From contig LDXN01000016.1 in NCBI GenBank assembly GCA_001443445.1, positions 3,855 through 46,044 on the forward strand: a DNA stretch of 42,190 bases. The letters are read 5' to 3'. The notes beneath the pieces were generated by a model that saw only the letters and a program-made list of their open reading frames with translations, did not search any database and had not been told where the DNA came from. The stretch is from Candidatus Dadabacteria bacterium CSP1-2 (GTDB taxonomy: Bacteria; Desulfobacterota_D; UBA1144; Nemesobacterales; CSP1-2). Below are positions 22,526 to 30,744 of this stretch, in pieces. The position numbers and the translations under genes are program-made. Every line of letters begins with the position of its first letter. Position 1 is the stretch's first letter.

Positions 22526-24781
22526 ATGCGAGCTGAGGTTGAGAAATTCATTTTTCTAAATCAAATAGGATTCTTAGAGGGTGTTCTTGTTTTTCTTTTA
22601 TTTTTAATAGTTATTTACGGCGCTATAAGATACACAAGACGCTTAAGATCGCTAAAAAGGAAAATAATTCTCATCTCCCTTCGCTCTCTATCATTCCTAT
22701 TAATAGTTTTTATACTTTTAAACCCCGCACTAAGGACTGAAACCTACACGGAGGAAAAACCACGCCTTGCAATTCTTATTGATAACTCAACGAGTATGTC
22801 CCTTCCAGGAGATGAAGAGGGGACACCTAGGATTCAAGCTGTAAGGAATTTCTTTGAAAACCATAAATCCTTTTTCACTGAGCTTGAAGAGAATTTTTAT
22901 CTCAGCTACTACGTATTTGACAAAACCCTAAAGCCTGCCTCACTTAATTTTATAAATACCAATGAGCCAAATGGTACAGCAACGGATATTGGCGAAGCAA
23001 TTAAAGAATTAGACAAGAACTACGACACTGGCGAGTTAGACGCCGTCATCCTGTTTTCAGACGGAGCAAATAATGGCACTATATTGAAAAAATCATCCGA
23101 TGAATTTTTTAAAACTATAAGTTTCCCCATAAACACCGTTGCCGCCGCCTCAGGCGATAATGTGCGGGATATATGGATTGACGGCATTAAAGCAAGCGTA
23201 ATTGCGTTTGTGAGGTATCCTCTCTCCATAGATGTTGTTATTAAATCCATAGGGTTTAAAGCCTCGAATATACCTGTAACCCTGAAAGATGGAGACAAGA
23301 TAGTCTCGACTGAGGAGATTTCAATAGGTCCTAATGATGATAAGAAAGTAGAATTTACACTGAATCCAACATCCCTTGGAAGAAAGGTCTACACAGTATC
23401 CATTCCCGTTATAGCTGGCGAGGTGATTAAAGAGAACAATCAAAAATCCTTTGTGATAGATGTCATAATTGATAGGATTCGTGTTTTACATATAGCAGGG
23501 ACCCCTTCATGGGATGTAAGGTTTCTAAGAATGGCATTAAAGAGAAACCCAAATGTTGACCTGGTTTCATTTTTCATCTTGAGGGAAGCATCTGATATGG
23601 TATTCGCTTCTCAGAATGAACTTAGCCTGATTCCATTTCCAGTTGATGAACTTTTTGGAAATGAGCTTTCGAGCTTCGATGTCCTGATCTTTCATAATTT
23701 CGACTTTCGCCCTTACGGAATTTATGGTTTACACCTTAGAAGCTTAAGAGATTATGTAATGGAAGAAGGCGGGTCATTTCTTATGATAGGAGGAGACAAG
23801 AGTTTTGATAGCGGAAGCTATGGTGGGACGCCAATTTCCGAAATCCTTCCCGTAGAACTCAACCCCATTCCACCCAGGAGTAACGAAACCTTTAGCACAG
23901 AGAGTTTTCACGCAAAGCTTACGCCAATCGGACTCCGCCATCCTGTTACGAGGGTTATACCTAATGAAAAAGAAAACGAAGGGTACTGGAAAAATATGCC
24001 TGAGCTTGACGGATTTAATAAGGTAGAAGGATTAAAACCAGATGCTATTCCCCTCTTAATAACACCCCATGGAGAACCAATATTAGTCATAAGTCAGGTT
24101 AAATCAGGAAGGGTTGCGTCCTTTCTTTCAGACTCCTTCTGGGAATGGGTTTTCGTTCGAGCTGGAGAAGGAGAACTCGCACCATATTATGAGACATTCT
24201 GGAATCGTATACTTCTGTGGTTGGTGAGCGACCCTGGGCTAAAGGATATAAGAGTTAGAGTGGAAAAGACTTCCTATGACCTTAGTGAAAAGGCTAAATT
24301 AGATATCTGGATACTTGGGTATGAGAAAAACGAGGAAAAAATTGAGGCCTCAGTCGTTTTTCCAGACGGAATCCAAAGAGAGCTAAATCTTGAGAAAACA
24401 TCTTCTGATAGATTTTCTGCCGAGGTTGAGACAGATGAATACGGGGTTTACAAAGTAAAGGTTAAGACAGGGGACGGGGGTTTGGACAATGAGACGGATA
24501 ATAGTGAAGATGAAATACCGTTTCTCGTCGAGCCCCCAATTAATGAGATAAAGAGTCCAACTATAGATCAAGAATTACTTAAAAATCTTGCAAAGAAAAC
24601 GGGTGGGCGTTCTATCACGGCTAATGATAACCCAGACGGGCTCGGAATTGATTTCTCCCCAAAAAAAATAATCTCGGGTTATAAAACAAGGGGAATATGG
24701 GATAAACCCTGGTTTTTTATGTTACTCGTTGCTCTCCTATCTTCTGAGTGGTTACTAGGAAGAAGGTGGGGACTGAGATGA
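22526..24781 (+). CDS. Membrane protein with VWA and glutamine-amidotransferase-like domains
   Basis: A 751-residue inner-membrane protein. Two N-terminal helices (about 15-35 and 46-67) and one at the C-terminus (about 730-745) bracket a large exported region. A von Willebrand A domain begins near residue 80 with an intact metal site: Asp86-x-Ser88-x-Ser90 (LIDNSTSMS), Thr153 (GTATDIG) and Asp179 (LFSDGANN). Near 325-570 lies a class-I-amidotransferase-like fold (RVLHIAGTPSWDVRFLRMAL; GGSFLMIGGDKSF), without an obvious Cys nucleophile. Such proteins usually accompany MoxR/DUF58/BatA genes, which are absent here. The stop lies 94 bases before coaX, so cotranscription is likely. The ATG at 22526 lacks a clear ribosome-binding site. 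Confidence 0.85.
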   Translation: MRAEVEKFIFLNQIGFLEGVLVFLLFLIVIYGAIRYTRRLRSLKRKIILISLRSLSFLLIVFILLNPALRTETYTEEKPRLAILIDNSTSMSLPGDEEGTPRIQAVRNFFENHKSFFTELEENFYLSYYVFDKTLKPASLNFINTNEPNGTATDIGEAIKELDKNYDTGELDAVILFSDGANNGTILKKSSDEFFKTISFPINTVAAASGDNVRDIWIDGIKASVIAFVRYPLSIDVVIKSIGFKASNIPVTLKDGDKIVSTEEISIGPNDDKKVEFTLNPTSLGRKVYTVSIPVIAGEVIKENNQKSFVIDVIIDRIRVLHIAGTPSWDVRFLRMALKRNPNVDLVSFFILREASDMVFASQNELSLIPFPVDELFGNELSSFDVLIFHNFDFRPYGIYGLHLRSLRDYVMEEGGSFLMIGGDKSFDSGSYGGTPISEILPVELNPIPPRSNETFSTESFHAKLTPIGLRHPVTRVIPNEKENEGYWKNMPELDGFNKVEGLKPDAIPLLITPHGEPILVISQVKSGRVASFLSDSFWEWVFVRAGEGELAPYYETFWNRILLWLVSDPGLKDIRVRVEKTSYDLSEKAKLDIWILGYEKNEEKIEASVVFPDGIQRELNLEKTSSDRFSAEVETDEYGVYKVKVKTGDGGLDNETDNSEDEIPFLVEPPINEIKSPTIDQELLKNLAKKTGGRSITANDNPDGLGIDFSPKKIISGYKTRGIWDKPWFFMLLVALLSSEWLLGRRWGLR

Positions 24782-24862
24782 ATTGCGGATTTCGGATTTG
24801 GGATTGCGGAATAAAAGATTTTTAAAATCCGCAATCAGAATTCAGCAATCTAAAATCCGCAG
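24782..24862. repeat. ATTGCGGATTT palindromic repeat
   Basis: ATTGCGGATTT (24782-24792) is complementary to AAATCCGCAAT (24825-24835), and an inner GATTGCGGA/TCCGCAATC pair (24802-24810 and 24828-24836) is also perfect. More half-copies follow up to 24862. It starts at the VWA stop codon. It creates an open frame that falsely extends coaX by 31 codons. Confidence 0.7.
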
Positions 24863-24875
24863 GCGGAGGATAAAC

Positions 24876-25640
24876 GTGCTTCTTGCAGTTGATGTCGGAA
24901 ATACAAACATCGCATTTGGGGTTTTTAAGGGAGAAGAGATTATAAACCAGTGGAGAATTGGAACTGATAAAACCAAGACATCGGATGAATATGGGGTTCT
25001 TTTTAGGAGCTTACTAGAGCTTAAAGGAGTAGGTTCAGGCTCAATTAAGGGGGCTGTTATCTGCTGTGTTGTTCCTCCACTACAGAGAATCCTAATCTCT
25101 ATGGTTAAATCTTATTTCGATGTTAATCCTGTTCTTATAGAGCCAGGAATAAAAACCGGCATGCCTATACTTTATAAAGACCCTAAAGAGGTAGGAGCCG
25201 ATAGAATTGTAAATGCTGTAGCTGCCTTTCATGAATACAAAAGAAGCGTGATAGTAGTGGACTTCGGAACGGCTACAACATTTGATTGCATATCTGAAAA
25301 GGGTGAATATCTTGGGGGTACCATAGCACCAGGCCTTCTTATTTCCGCTGAAGCCCTTTTTGAGGCCGCATCAAAACTACCTAAGGTAGAAATCACAAGA
25401 CCTAAAACAGTTATAGGAAAAACCACCGTCCAGAGTATTCAATCCGGTCTTGTCTATGGATGTGCCGGGCTAGTAGATGGAATTGTAACAAGGATAAAAA
25501 AAGAGATAGGTACAAATCCAAAGGTGATTGCAACAGGCGGGCTTGCATATCTAATCTCGCCAGAGAGTTTGACTATAGAGGAGGTAGATGAATTTCTTAC
25601 ATTAAGGGGCCTAAGACTCATTTATGAATGGAACAAATAG
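24876..25640 (+). CDS. coaX: Type III pantothenate kinase
   Basis: ATP-dependent phosphorylation of pantothenate, the first step of coenzyme A synthesis. The 254-residue ASKHA-fold protein has DVGNTN (phosphate loop, residues 6-11), GADRIVNA (substrate-binding Asp), VVDFGTATTFD, GGTIAPG and TGGLA. The frame is open back to 24783, but that part is the palindromic repeat. The GTG at 24876, preceded by GGAGG at about eight bases and followed at once by LLAVDVGNTN, is the true start. The 3' end overlaps the next gene by 17 bases. It stands within a plus-strand operon that continues to about 30.6 kb. BirA, its frequent neighbour, is not seen. Confidence 0.95.
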   Translation: MLLAVDVGNTNIAFGVFKGEEIINQWRIGTDKTKTSDEYGVLFRSLLELKGVGSGSIKGAVICCVVPPLQRILISMVKSYFDVNPVLIEPGIKTGMPILYKDPKEVGADRIVNAVAAFHEYKRSVIVVDFGTATTFDCISEKGEYLGGTIAPGLLISAEALFEAASKLPKVEITRPKTVIGKTTVQSIQSGLVYGCAGLVDGIVTRIKKEIGTNPKVIATGGLAYLISPESLTIEEVDEFLTLRGLRLIYEWNK

Positions 25641-26016
25641 GTTTATTATCCACAAACATAAGACAACCAATCCTCACTACGATTTGAGAATTGAGATAGA
25701 GGGAATTTTAAAATCGTGGATTATTCCTAAAACCCTCCCCGCCGAAATTAATGAAAAGAGGCTAGCAATTGAGGATGAAGACCAAGACCCAGGGATTATC
25801 GAAACAAAAGGTGTTATAAATGACGGATATGGAATTGGGGAAGCCGAGTTATGGGATAGTGGAACCTATGAGCTTCGAGAAAAAGGGAGTTCTAAGATTA
25901 TATTTGAAACTCAAGGTGTAAAATTCTACGGAAGATTCGTTCTTCTGCTTCCAAGTTGGGGTAAATTAAGTAAGAAAAGGTTATGGGTTTTATTTGCCTC
26001 ACCTTCGACGAGATGA
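25624..26016 (+). CDS. Stand-alone LigD-type 3'-phosphoesterase domain
   Basis: A 130-residue single domain related to the phosphoesterase module of bacterial NHEJ ligase LigD, which trims 3'-phosphate and ribonucleotide ends. RFIIHKHKTTNPHYDLRIE gives His12, His18, Asp20 and Arg22, matching the family's metal and phosphate ligands. ILKSWIIPK and YGIGEAELWDSGTY follow. The further metal-binding His, normally in an EDHP-like sequence, is replaced here by EDQDP, so activity may be altered. No ligase or Ku gene is in the window. It overlaps coaX by 17 bases and the following small ORF by four. Confidence 0.82.
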   Translation: MNGTNRFIIHKHKTTNPHYDLRIEIEGILKSWIIPKTLPAEINEKRLAIEDEDQDPGIIETKGVINDGYGIGEAELWDSGTYELREKGSSKIIFETQGVKFYGRFVLLLPSWGKLSKKRLWVLFASPSTR

Positions 26017-26126
26017 TAACTTTTATAATATCATTTCTCATGCACTGTTTATTTCCATCTCTATCACACGCGATAGAGATAAAGCAGGGAGAAATAGTGC
26101 TTCTAGAGGGTTATAGATATGGCTAA
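26013..26126 (+). CDS. Possible 37-residue exported peptide
   Basis: A short frame whose ATG overlaps the preceding stop (ATGA) and whose end overlaps the histidine kinase start by eight bases. It encodes MITFIISFLMHCLFPSLSHA, a convincing signal-peptide-like start, then IEIKQGEIVLLEGYRYG. It may be a true small gene, or the remnant of a longer exported protein cut off when the kinase gene was joined here. There is no independent support for expression. Confidence 0.35.
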   Translation: MITFIISFLMHCLFPSLSHAIEIKQGEIVLLEGYRYG

Positions 26127-27756
26127 ATTTGGGGATAGCTATTGCTGGATGATCAAGGATGACCCCTCTGTATGCCCTTACATAAGGCCGGGAGAGGAAT
26201 ACCTTATAAACGATGTTAATAAGCGTATTAGAGAAAAATGTATTGAGTGTGAAGAGCTTAAAAACGATTTAAAAAACCTTGGAGAAGAAAAAGGTCCTCT
26301 GTTCGGAACATTCTCAACAGTTCTCGATGAATTCCGCAAAAGAGAACAGAAATTAGAAAAATATGGTAAGTCTCTTAAAGTTAAAGAAGAGATGTTTGAT
26401 ACTATGGCTCATCTCTCGACCTCGCTTAAACTCGTGCTCGATTTGGATGAAATACTTTATAAGGTACTTGTAGCATTCACAGCGGGAAGTAGCTTTGGAT
26501 TTAATAGAGCGATTATGCTCCTTTCTCAGAAGGGAAAACTCCGTGGATACTTTGCAGTTGGCCCTAAAAGTCCTGAAGAGGCTTACACAATATGGAATGA
26601 TATTTCACAAAAGAACCTTACCATAGTAGACCTTCTTATCTTTTCTCCTCAATTATTTCAAAAAGAGAAGGAAAAATTCAAAGAAGTACTTAAAAAAATG
26701 GAATTCGACCTTGATGAGGGAATCTTTAAAAGGGCTTTCAAGACAGGAATGATCCCTCGAGTTACTTCCGAGGAAGTGCTGCCTGACGTCATTCGTGGCT
26801 TTTATCAGGGTACCCCATTCTGGATTGTACCGCTCTTTTCACACCTTAAACGTCCGCTTGGGGTCATATTACTAGATAACTTTCTCACTAAAAGGGAAGT
26901 ATCTCAAGAAGAGATAAAAGCGATAGAGATTTTTTCAACAGAGATCTCACTAGCGCTTGAGAGAGGGCTCACATATGAAGAGCTTGAAGAAAAGATCGAG
27001 ACACTTGAAGAAGCAAACGTCAAGTTAAAAGAGCATCAGGAGCTTATTATGAAGCTCAGGGAAGAAGCCTCGATAGGCGAGATGGTTCTACAAATGACCC
27101 ATTCCTTTAAGAACCCAACGATTGCAATTGCAGGACTTGCGAGGCTTTTAAAGAAGAAGACTAATGATCCATCTTCTGTCTCTAAGTATACAGATGCAAT
27201 ACTTGAAGAAGCGATTAAACTTGAAAAAACACACAAAGACTTTATTAATTTCGTTAAGACTAAATATACCTCCGAAAAAACTCCTATAGATATTAACAAG
27301 GTGGTTGAACTCTTATATCAAGAAAAGAAAAATAAAGAAAAATCTCAAGGCGTAAATTTTCATCTAAACCTGGGAAGCAATCTTCCTTTGGTTTTGGGCA
27401 ACGATTATCAGCTTTACAACTGTATTGAAAATATTGTGAGTAACTCAATCGAGGCGATGCCTGAGGGAGGAGAACTCTTTATAGAAACCGCAGAAGAAGA
27501 TGGTTTTGTTTCAGTAGGTATAAAAGACACAGGTCCAGGTATATCGGATGAGGTAATGAAAAACCTTTTTAAACCCTTTTTTACAACAAAGACCATTGGA
27601 AGCGGTTTAGGGCTCTATACAGCAAAAGGAATCATCGAAAATTTAGGCGGTCATATAGTTGTTTCATGTGAAAGAGATAAGGGCTGTAATGTAACAGTAA
27701 AAATCCCAATTCTAAGTAAAGAGGTCATAGATGAACAAAATCTTAGTAGTAGATGA
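26119..27756 (+). CDS. Cytoplasmic GAF-type sensor histidine kinase
   Basis: A 545-residue two-component kinase without membrane segments. The N-terminus has four cysteines (9, 19, 41, 44; CIEC), a possible metal or redox site. A coiled region follows, then a GAF-like domain at about 103-285 and a second coiled coil at 285-315. The phosphoacceptor is His328 in MTHSFKNP. The ATP-binding domain is complete: N box NIVSNSIEAM, G1 KDTGPGIS, F box FKPFFTTK and G2 GSGLGLYTAKG. The start at 26119 overlaps the small ORF before it. The last codons overlap the receiver gene by 26 bases, so the two are translationally coupled. The signal is unknown. Confidence 0.92.
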   Translation: MAKFGDSYCWMIKDDPSVCPYIRPGEEYLINDVNKRIREKCIECEELKNDLKNLGEEKGPLFGTFSTVLDEFRKREQKLEKYGKSLKVKEEMFDTMAHLSTSLKLVLDLDEILYKVLVAFTAGSSFGFNRAIMLLSQKGKLRGYFAVGPKSPEEAYTIWNDISQKNLTIVDLLIFSPQLFQKEKEKFKEVLKKMEFDLDEGIFKRAFKTGMIPRVTSEEVLPDVIRGFYQGTPFWIVPLFSHLKRPLGVILLDNFLTKREVSQEEIKAIEIFSTEISLALERGLTYEELEEKIETLEEANVKLKEHQELIMKLREEASIGEMVLQMTHSFKNPTIAIAGLARLLKKKTNDPSSVSKYTDAILEEAIKLEKTHKDFINFVKTKYTSEKTPIDINKVVELLYQEKKNKEKSQGVNFHLNLGSNLPLVLGNDYQLYNCIENIVSNSIEAMPEGGELFIETAEEDGFVSVGIKDTGPGISDEVMKNLFKPFFTTKTIGSGLGLYTAKGIIENLGGHIVVSCERDKGCNVTVKIPILSKEVIDEQNLSSR

Positions 27757-28096
27757 TGAACCAAACATTAGGCTTGTCTATAGAGAGGTGCTGAGTGATG
27801 GAGGATATGAGGTATTGGAAGCGGAATCGGCGAAAGAAACCTTTGAGATTCTTAATCGTGAGCCCATTGACCTGGTCGTCTTGGATATAAAGCTTAGATC
27901 AGAGAGCGGCCTCGACGTGCTTCAAAGGATAACGAATGAATTTCCTAATCTTCCTGTTGTGCTGTGCTCGGCTTATGTCTCGTTCCAGAACGATTACACC
28001 TCCTGGCTTGCCGAGAGTTATGTCGTAAAGTCAAGTGACCCAGAAGAATTATTGCTAGAAGTAAACAAAGTTCTAAGGAAAAAAGGGGGACATTAA
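27731..28096 (+). CDS. Stand-alone response-regulator receiver domain
   Basis: A 121-residue CheY-like receiver without an output domain. The acid pair is Asp8/Asp9 (VVDDEP), the phosphorylation site is Asp52 (LVVLDIK), the switch Ser is Ser84 (LCSAY) and the conserved Lys is Lys99 (YVVKSS). It is surely the partner of the overlapping kinase. Without an output domain it must act by protein contact or pass phosphate on. Its stop codon directly abuts the start of the sugar nucleotidyltransferase gene. Confidence 0.93.
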   Translation: MNKILVVDDEPNIRLVYREVLSDGGYEVLEAESAKETFEILNREPIDLVVLDIKLRSESGLDVLQRITNEFPNLPVVLCSAYVSFQNDYTSWLAESYVVKSSDPEELLLEVNKVLRKKGGH

Positions 28097-30595
28097 ATGA
28101 AAGCTGTAGTGCTCGCAGGAGGTTTCGGAACAAGGATAAAGCCGCTCACCTACACCATTCCCAAACCAATGCTTCCGCTAGCCGGAAAACCAATACTTGA
28201 GCATGTGATAGATCTACTTAAGAATCACGGAATCACTGAAGCTATATTCTTACTCTATTTTCAGCCTGAGGGAATTACAAACTATTTTCGTGATGGAAGA
28301 GAATTTGGTATAAAAATAAACTACGTTATTCCACCAGAGGACTATGGAACTGCAGGGGCTGTAAAATTCGCATCTGAAAACCTAAAGGGTGACGAACCCT
28401 TTCTGGTTATAAGCGGAGATCTATTAACCGACGTTGACTTAACAAGCTTCATTGAGTATCACAAAAAAAAGAAGGCTTTAGTTACAATAGGGTTAACATC
28501 TGTAAAAGACCCGTTACAGTTTGGTATTGTAATCACAGACAATGAAGGAAGTGTTATAAAATTTCTCGAAAAGCCTGGCTGGGGTGAGGTATTTAGCGAT
28601 TCAATAAATGCAGGGATGTATGTTATGGATCCCCAAGCCCTTAATTTTATACCAGGAAGGCAGGCATTTGATTTCAGTCATGATCTTTTTCCAAGGCTTC
28701 TAAGCGAAGGAAAACCGATTTTCGGTTATTCGCTTCGTGGTTACTGGCGAGATATAGGAGATCCACCCTCATATTGGGAAGCAAATATGGATATCTTAGC
28801 AGGAAAATTGAGGGTTAAAGGTACAGGTAAAAGGGTTGATTTAGTAGGAAGGGACATATGGCTAGGTAAGAACGTTGATTTTGATATGGACGCTGTGCTT
28901 GAAGGAACCGTTATACTTGGAGAAGGCGTAAAAATAATAGGAAAGGCCAGAATAAGTGATTCTATAATCGGCGATTACTCAGTGGTTCACACAGGTGCAA
29001 ACATTATTAAAAGCATTATATGGAATAATACAGAAATTAACGAAGACTGTTGGGTTGAAGATAGCGTTATATGCTCTAATGTTAGGATAGGGAAAGAGGT
29101 AAAAATCGAACCAGGCGTTGTCGTTTCAGAAAACTGTACAATTGGAAATACTGCAGTTCTTAATCAGGGTGTCAAAATCTGGCCCGGCAAACATGTCGAG
29201 TCAGGTGCGACGGTATCATCTAACCTTATCTGGGGTGAAAGGTGGAAAAGAAGCCTCTTTGAAGAATCTAAGGTCGCGGGGCTTTCTAACTTTGAGCTTA
29301 CGCCTGAGTTTGCAGCTAAACTCGGTGCGGCATTTGCCTCCTTTCTTCCACGAGGCTCCTCAGTTCTTATGGGAAGGGATAGCCATAGAGCCCCTAGAAT
29401 GATAAAGCGAGCTTTTGTCGCAGGTGTTCTATCAGCAGGGGTGAATGTAAAGGATTTAAAAGCAGTACCTATTCCTATCCTCCGATACAAACTTCAAACA
29501 TTTGGTGAGGTAGGTGGAGCTTATTTTAGATATTCGCCTGAAAACCCAGAGGTAACCGAGATACTTTTTTACGATTCGAATGGTTTTGAAACCTCTGTGT
29601 CTTTTGAAAAATCATTTGAAAGAATATTTCAGCGCGAAGACTTCCGACGAGTTCCAGAGGGGGCCGTTGGAAGAATTTCAGATCTAAGCGGCATAATTGA
29701 TTTTTACAAAGAAGGTTTTATGAAGTCTATAAAGAGGGAAACCATCAAAGAAAATCGATTTAGAATAGTAGTAGATTTCTCATTCGGCTCTTCTTCAGAA
29801 TATTTCCCGTCGATTCTTAATGAACTTGGATGTGAAGTTATAAGCTTAAACGCCTTCACAGTAGAACATGGAAGTGGGATTGATGCCAATCGAGCCCTTG
29901 ATCTTCTCTCAAAGATAGTAAAGGCAACAGATGCAAAAGCAGGGTTCTGGCTAGATCCCTGGGCTGAGAAGCTTAACTTCATAGATGAAATAGGAAAGGT
30001 TTATAAGGACTTAGATTCATTCTTACTCTTGTTTCATCTTATTCTCAAAGCCGAAGACACCGGCGTTATTGCAGTTCCCACTTTCGCCCCATCATATCTT
30101 GAAGACATAGCAAAAGAAAATGGATTTAAAATAAAAAGAACGAAGAATAGTGTTAGAGCTCTCTCGGAAGCAGTAAGAGATAGGGATATAAAGTTTGTGA
30201 GTTACCCAGACGGAAGGTTTATATTTAGTGATTTTCAAATTGCATATGACGGAATGTTCTCCATCGCAAAAACACTCGAACTAATGTCAAAGCTAGGTGT
30301 GAAACTCTCTGAAATCTCAGAAGGAATTCCCAAGATCAATTACCTTCACACAACAGTTTCCTGTCCTTGGGAATCGAAAGGTGTAGTTATGAGGAAGGCG
30401 TCTCAGGAAGTACAAGGGCGTGAAGTTAGTTTTCTTGACGGTGTAAAAATATTCTTAGACGGCTCCTGGGTGCTTGCATTCCCTGACCAATATAAGTCAC
30501 TCATTCACGTATATGCAGAGGCTAAATCAGACGAAGATGCACGTTATCTCATAGATGAATACACAAAAAAGATAGAGAATTGGGTAAGGAGCTAA
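28097..30595 (+). CDS. Mannose-1-phosphate guanylyltransferase-like / phosphohexomutase-like fusion
   Basis: An 832-residue fusion. Residues 1-232 form a nucleotidyltransferase: LAGGFGTR (6-13), IPKPMLP, catalytic-site Asp108 in SGDLLTDVD, and FLEKP. Residues about 250-375 are left-handed beta-helix hexapeptide repeats (VILGEGVKIIG, VRIGKEVKIEPG). From about 385 a phosphomannomutase-like region starts with LMGRDSHRAPRM. Where mutases have the phosphoserine loop TASHNP there is RYSPENP (478-484), so catalysis by this half is doubtful. Similar fusions of about 830 residues are known in actinobacteria and cyanobacteria. It makes NDP-sugars, probably GDP-mannose, for surface glycans. It begins directly after the receiver stop, with GGGGG before the ATG. 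Confidence 0.87.
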   Translation: MKAVVLAGGFGTRIKPLTYTIPKPMLPLAGKPILEHVIDLLKNHGITEAIFLLYFQPEGITNYFRDGREFGIKINYVIPPEDYGTAGAVKFASENLKGDEPFLVISGDLLTDVDLTSFIEYHKKKKALVTIGLTSVKDPLQFGIVITDNEGSVIKFLEKPGWGEVFSDSINAGMYVMDPQALNFIPGRQAFDFSHDLFPRLLSEGKPIFGYSLRGYWRDIGDPPSYWEANMDILAGKLRVKGTGKRVDLVGRDIWLGKNVDFDMDAVLEGTVILGEGVKIIGKARISDSIIGDYSVVHTGANIIKSIIWNNTEINEDCWVEDSVICSNVRIGKEVKIEPGVVVSENCTIGNTAVLNQGVKIWPGKHVESGATVSSNLIWGERWKRSLFEESKVAGLSNFELTPEFAAKLGAAFASFLPRGSSVLMGRDSHRAPRMIKRAFVAGVLSAGVNVKDLKAVPIPILRYKLQTFGEVGGAYFRYSPENPEVTEILFYDSNGFETSVSFEKSFERIFQREDFRRVPEGAVGRISDLSGIIDFYKEGFMKSIKRETIKENRFRIVVDFSFGSSSEYFPSILNELGCEVISLNAFTVEHGSGIDANRALDLLSKIVKATDAKAGFWLDPWAEKLNFIDEIGKVYKDLDSFLLLFHLILKAEDTGVIAVPTFAPSYLEDIAKENGFKIKRTKNSVRALSEAVRDRDIKFVSYPDGRFIFSDFQIAYDGMFSIAKTLELMSKLGVKLSEISEGIPKINYLHTTVSCPWESKGVVMRKASQEVQGREVSFLDGVKIFLDGSWVLAFPDQYKSLIHVYAEAKSDEDARYLIDEYTKKIENWVRS

Positions 30596-30744
30596 CTGAA
30601 TCTTATGGAAGGCCACTCGCCTAATCCGATTTCTTTATAGCACCTTCATTTGAACCCAGGATAAAGCATATATCTAAGGTAAATAGGAGCTGAGACACAA
30701 TTACCCCAATTTCTTTTTTCTAGTTTACAAAGAGGAATTACAGA

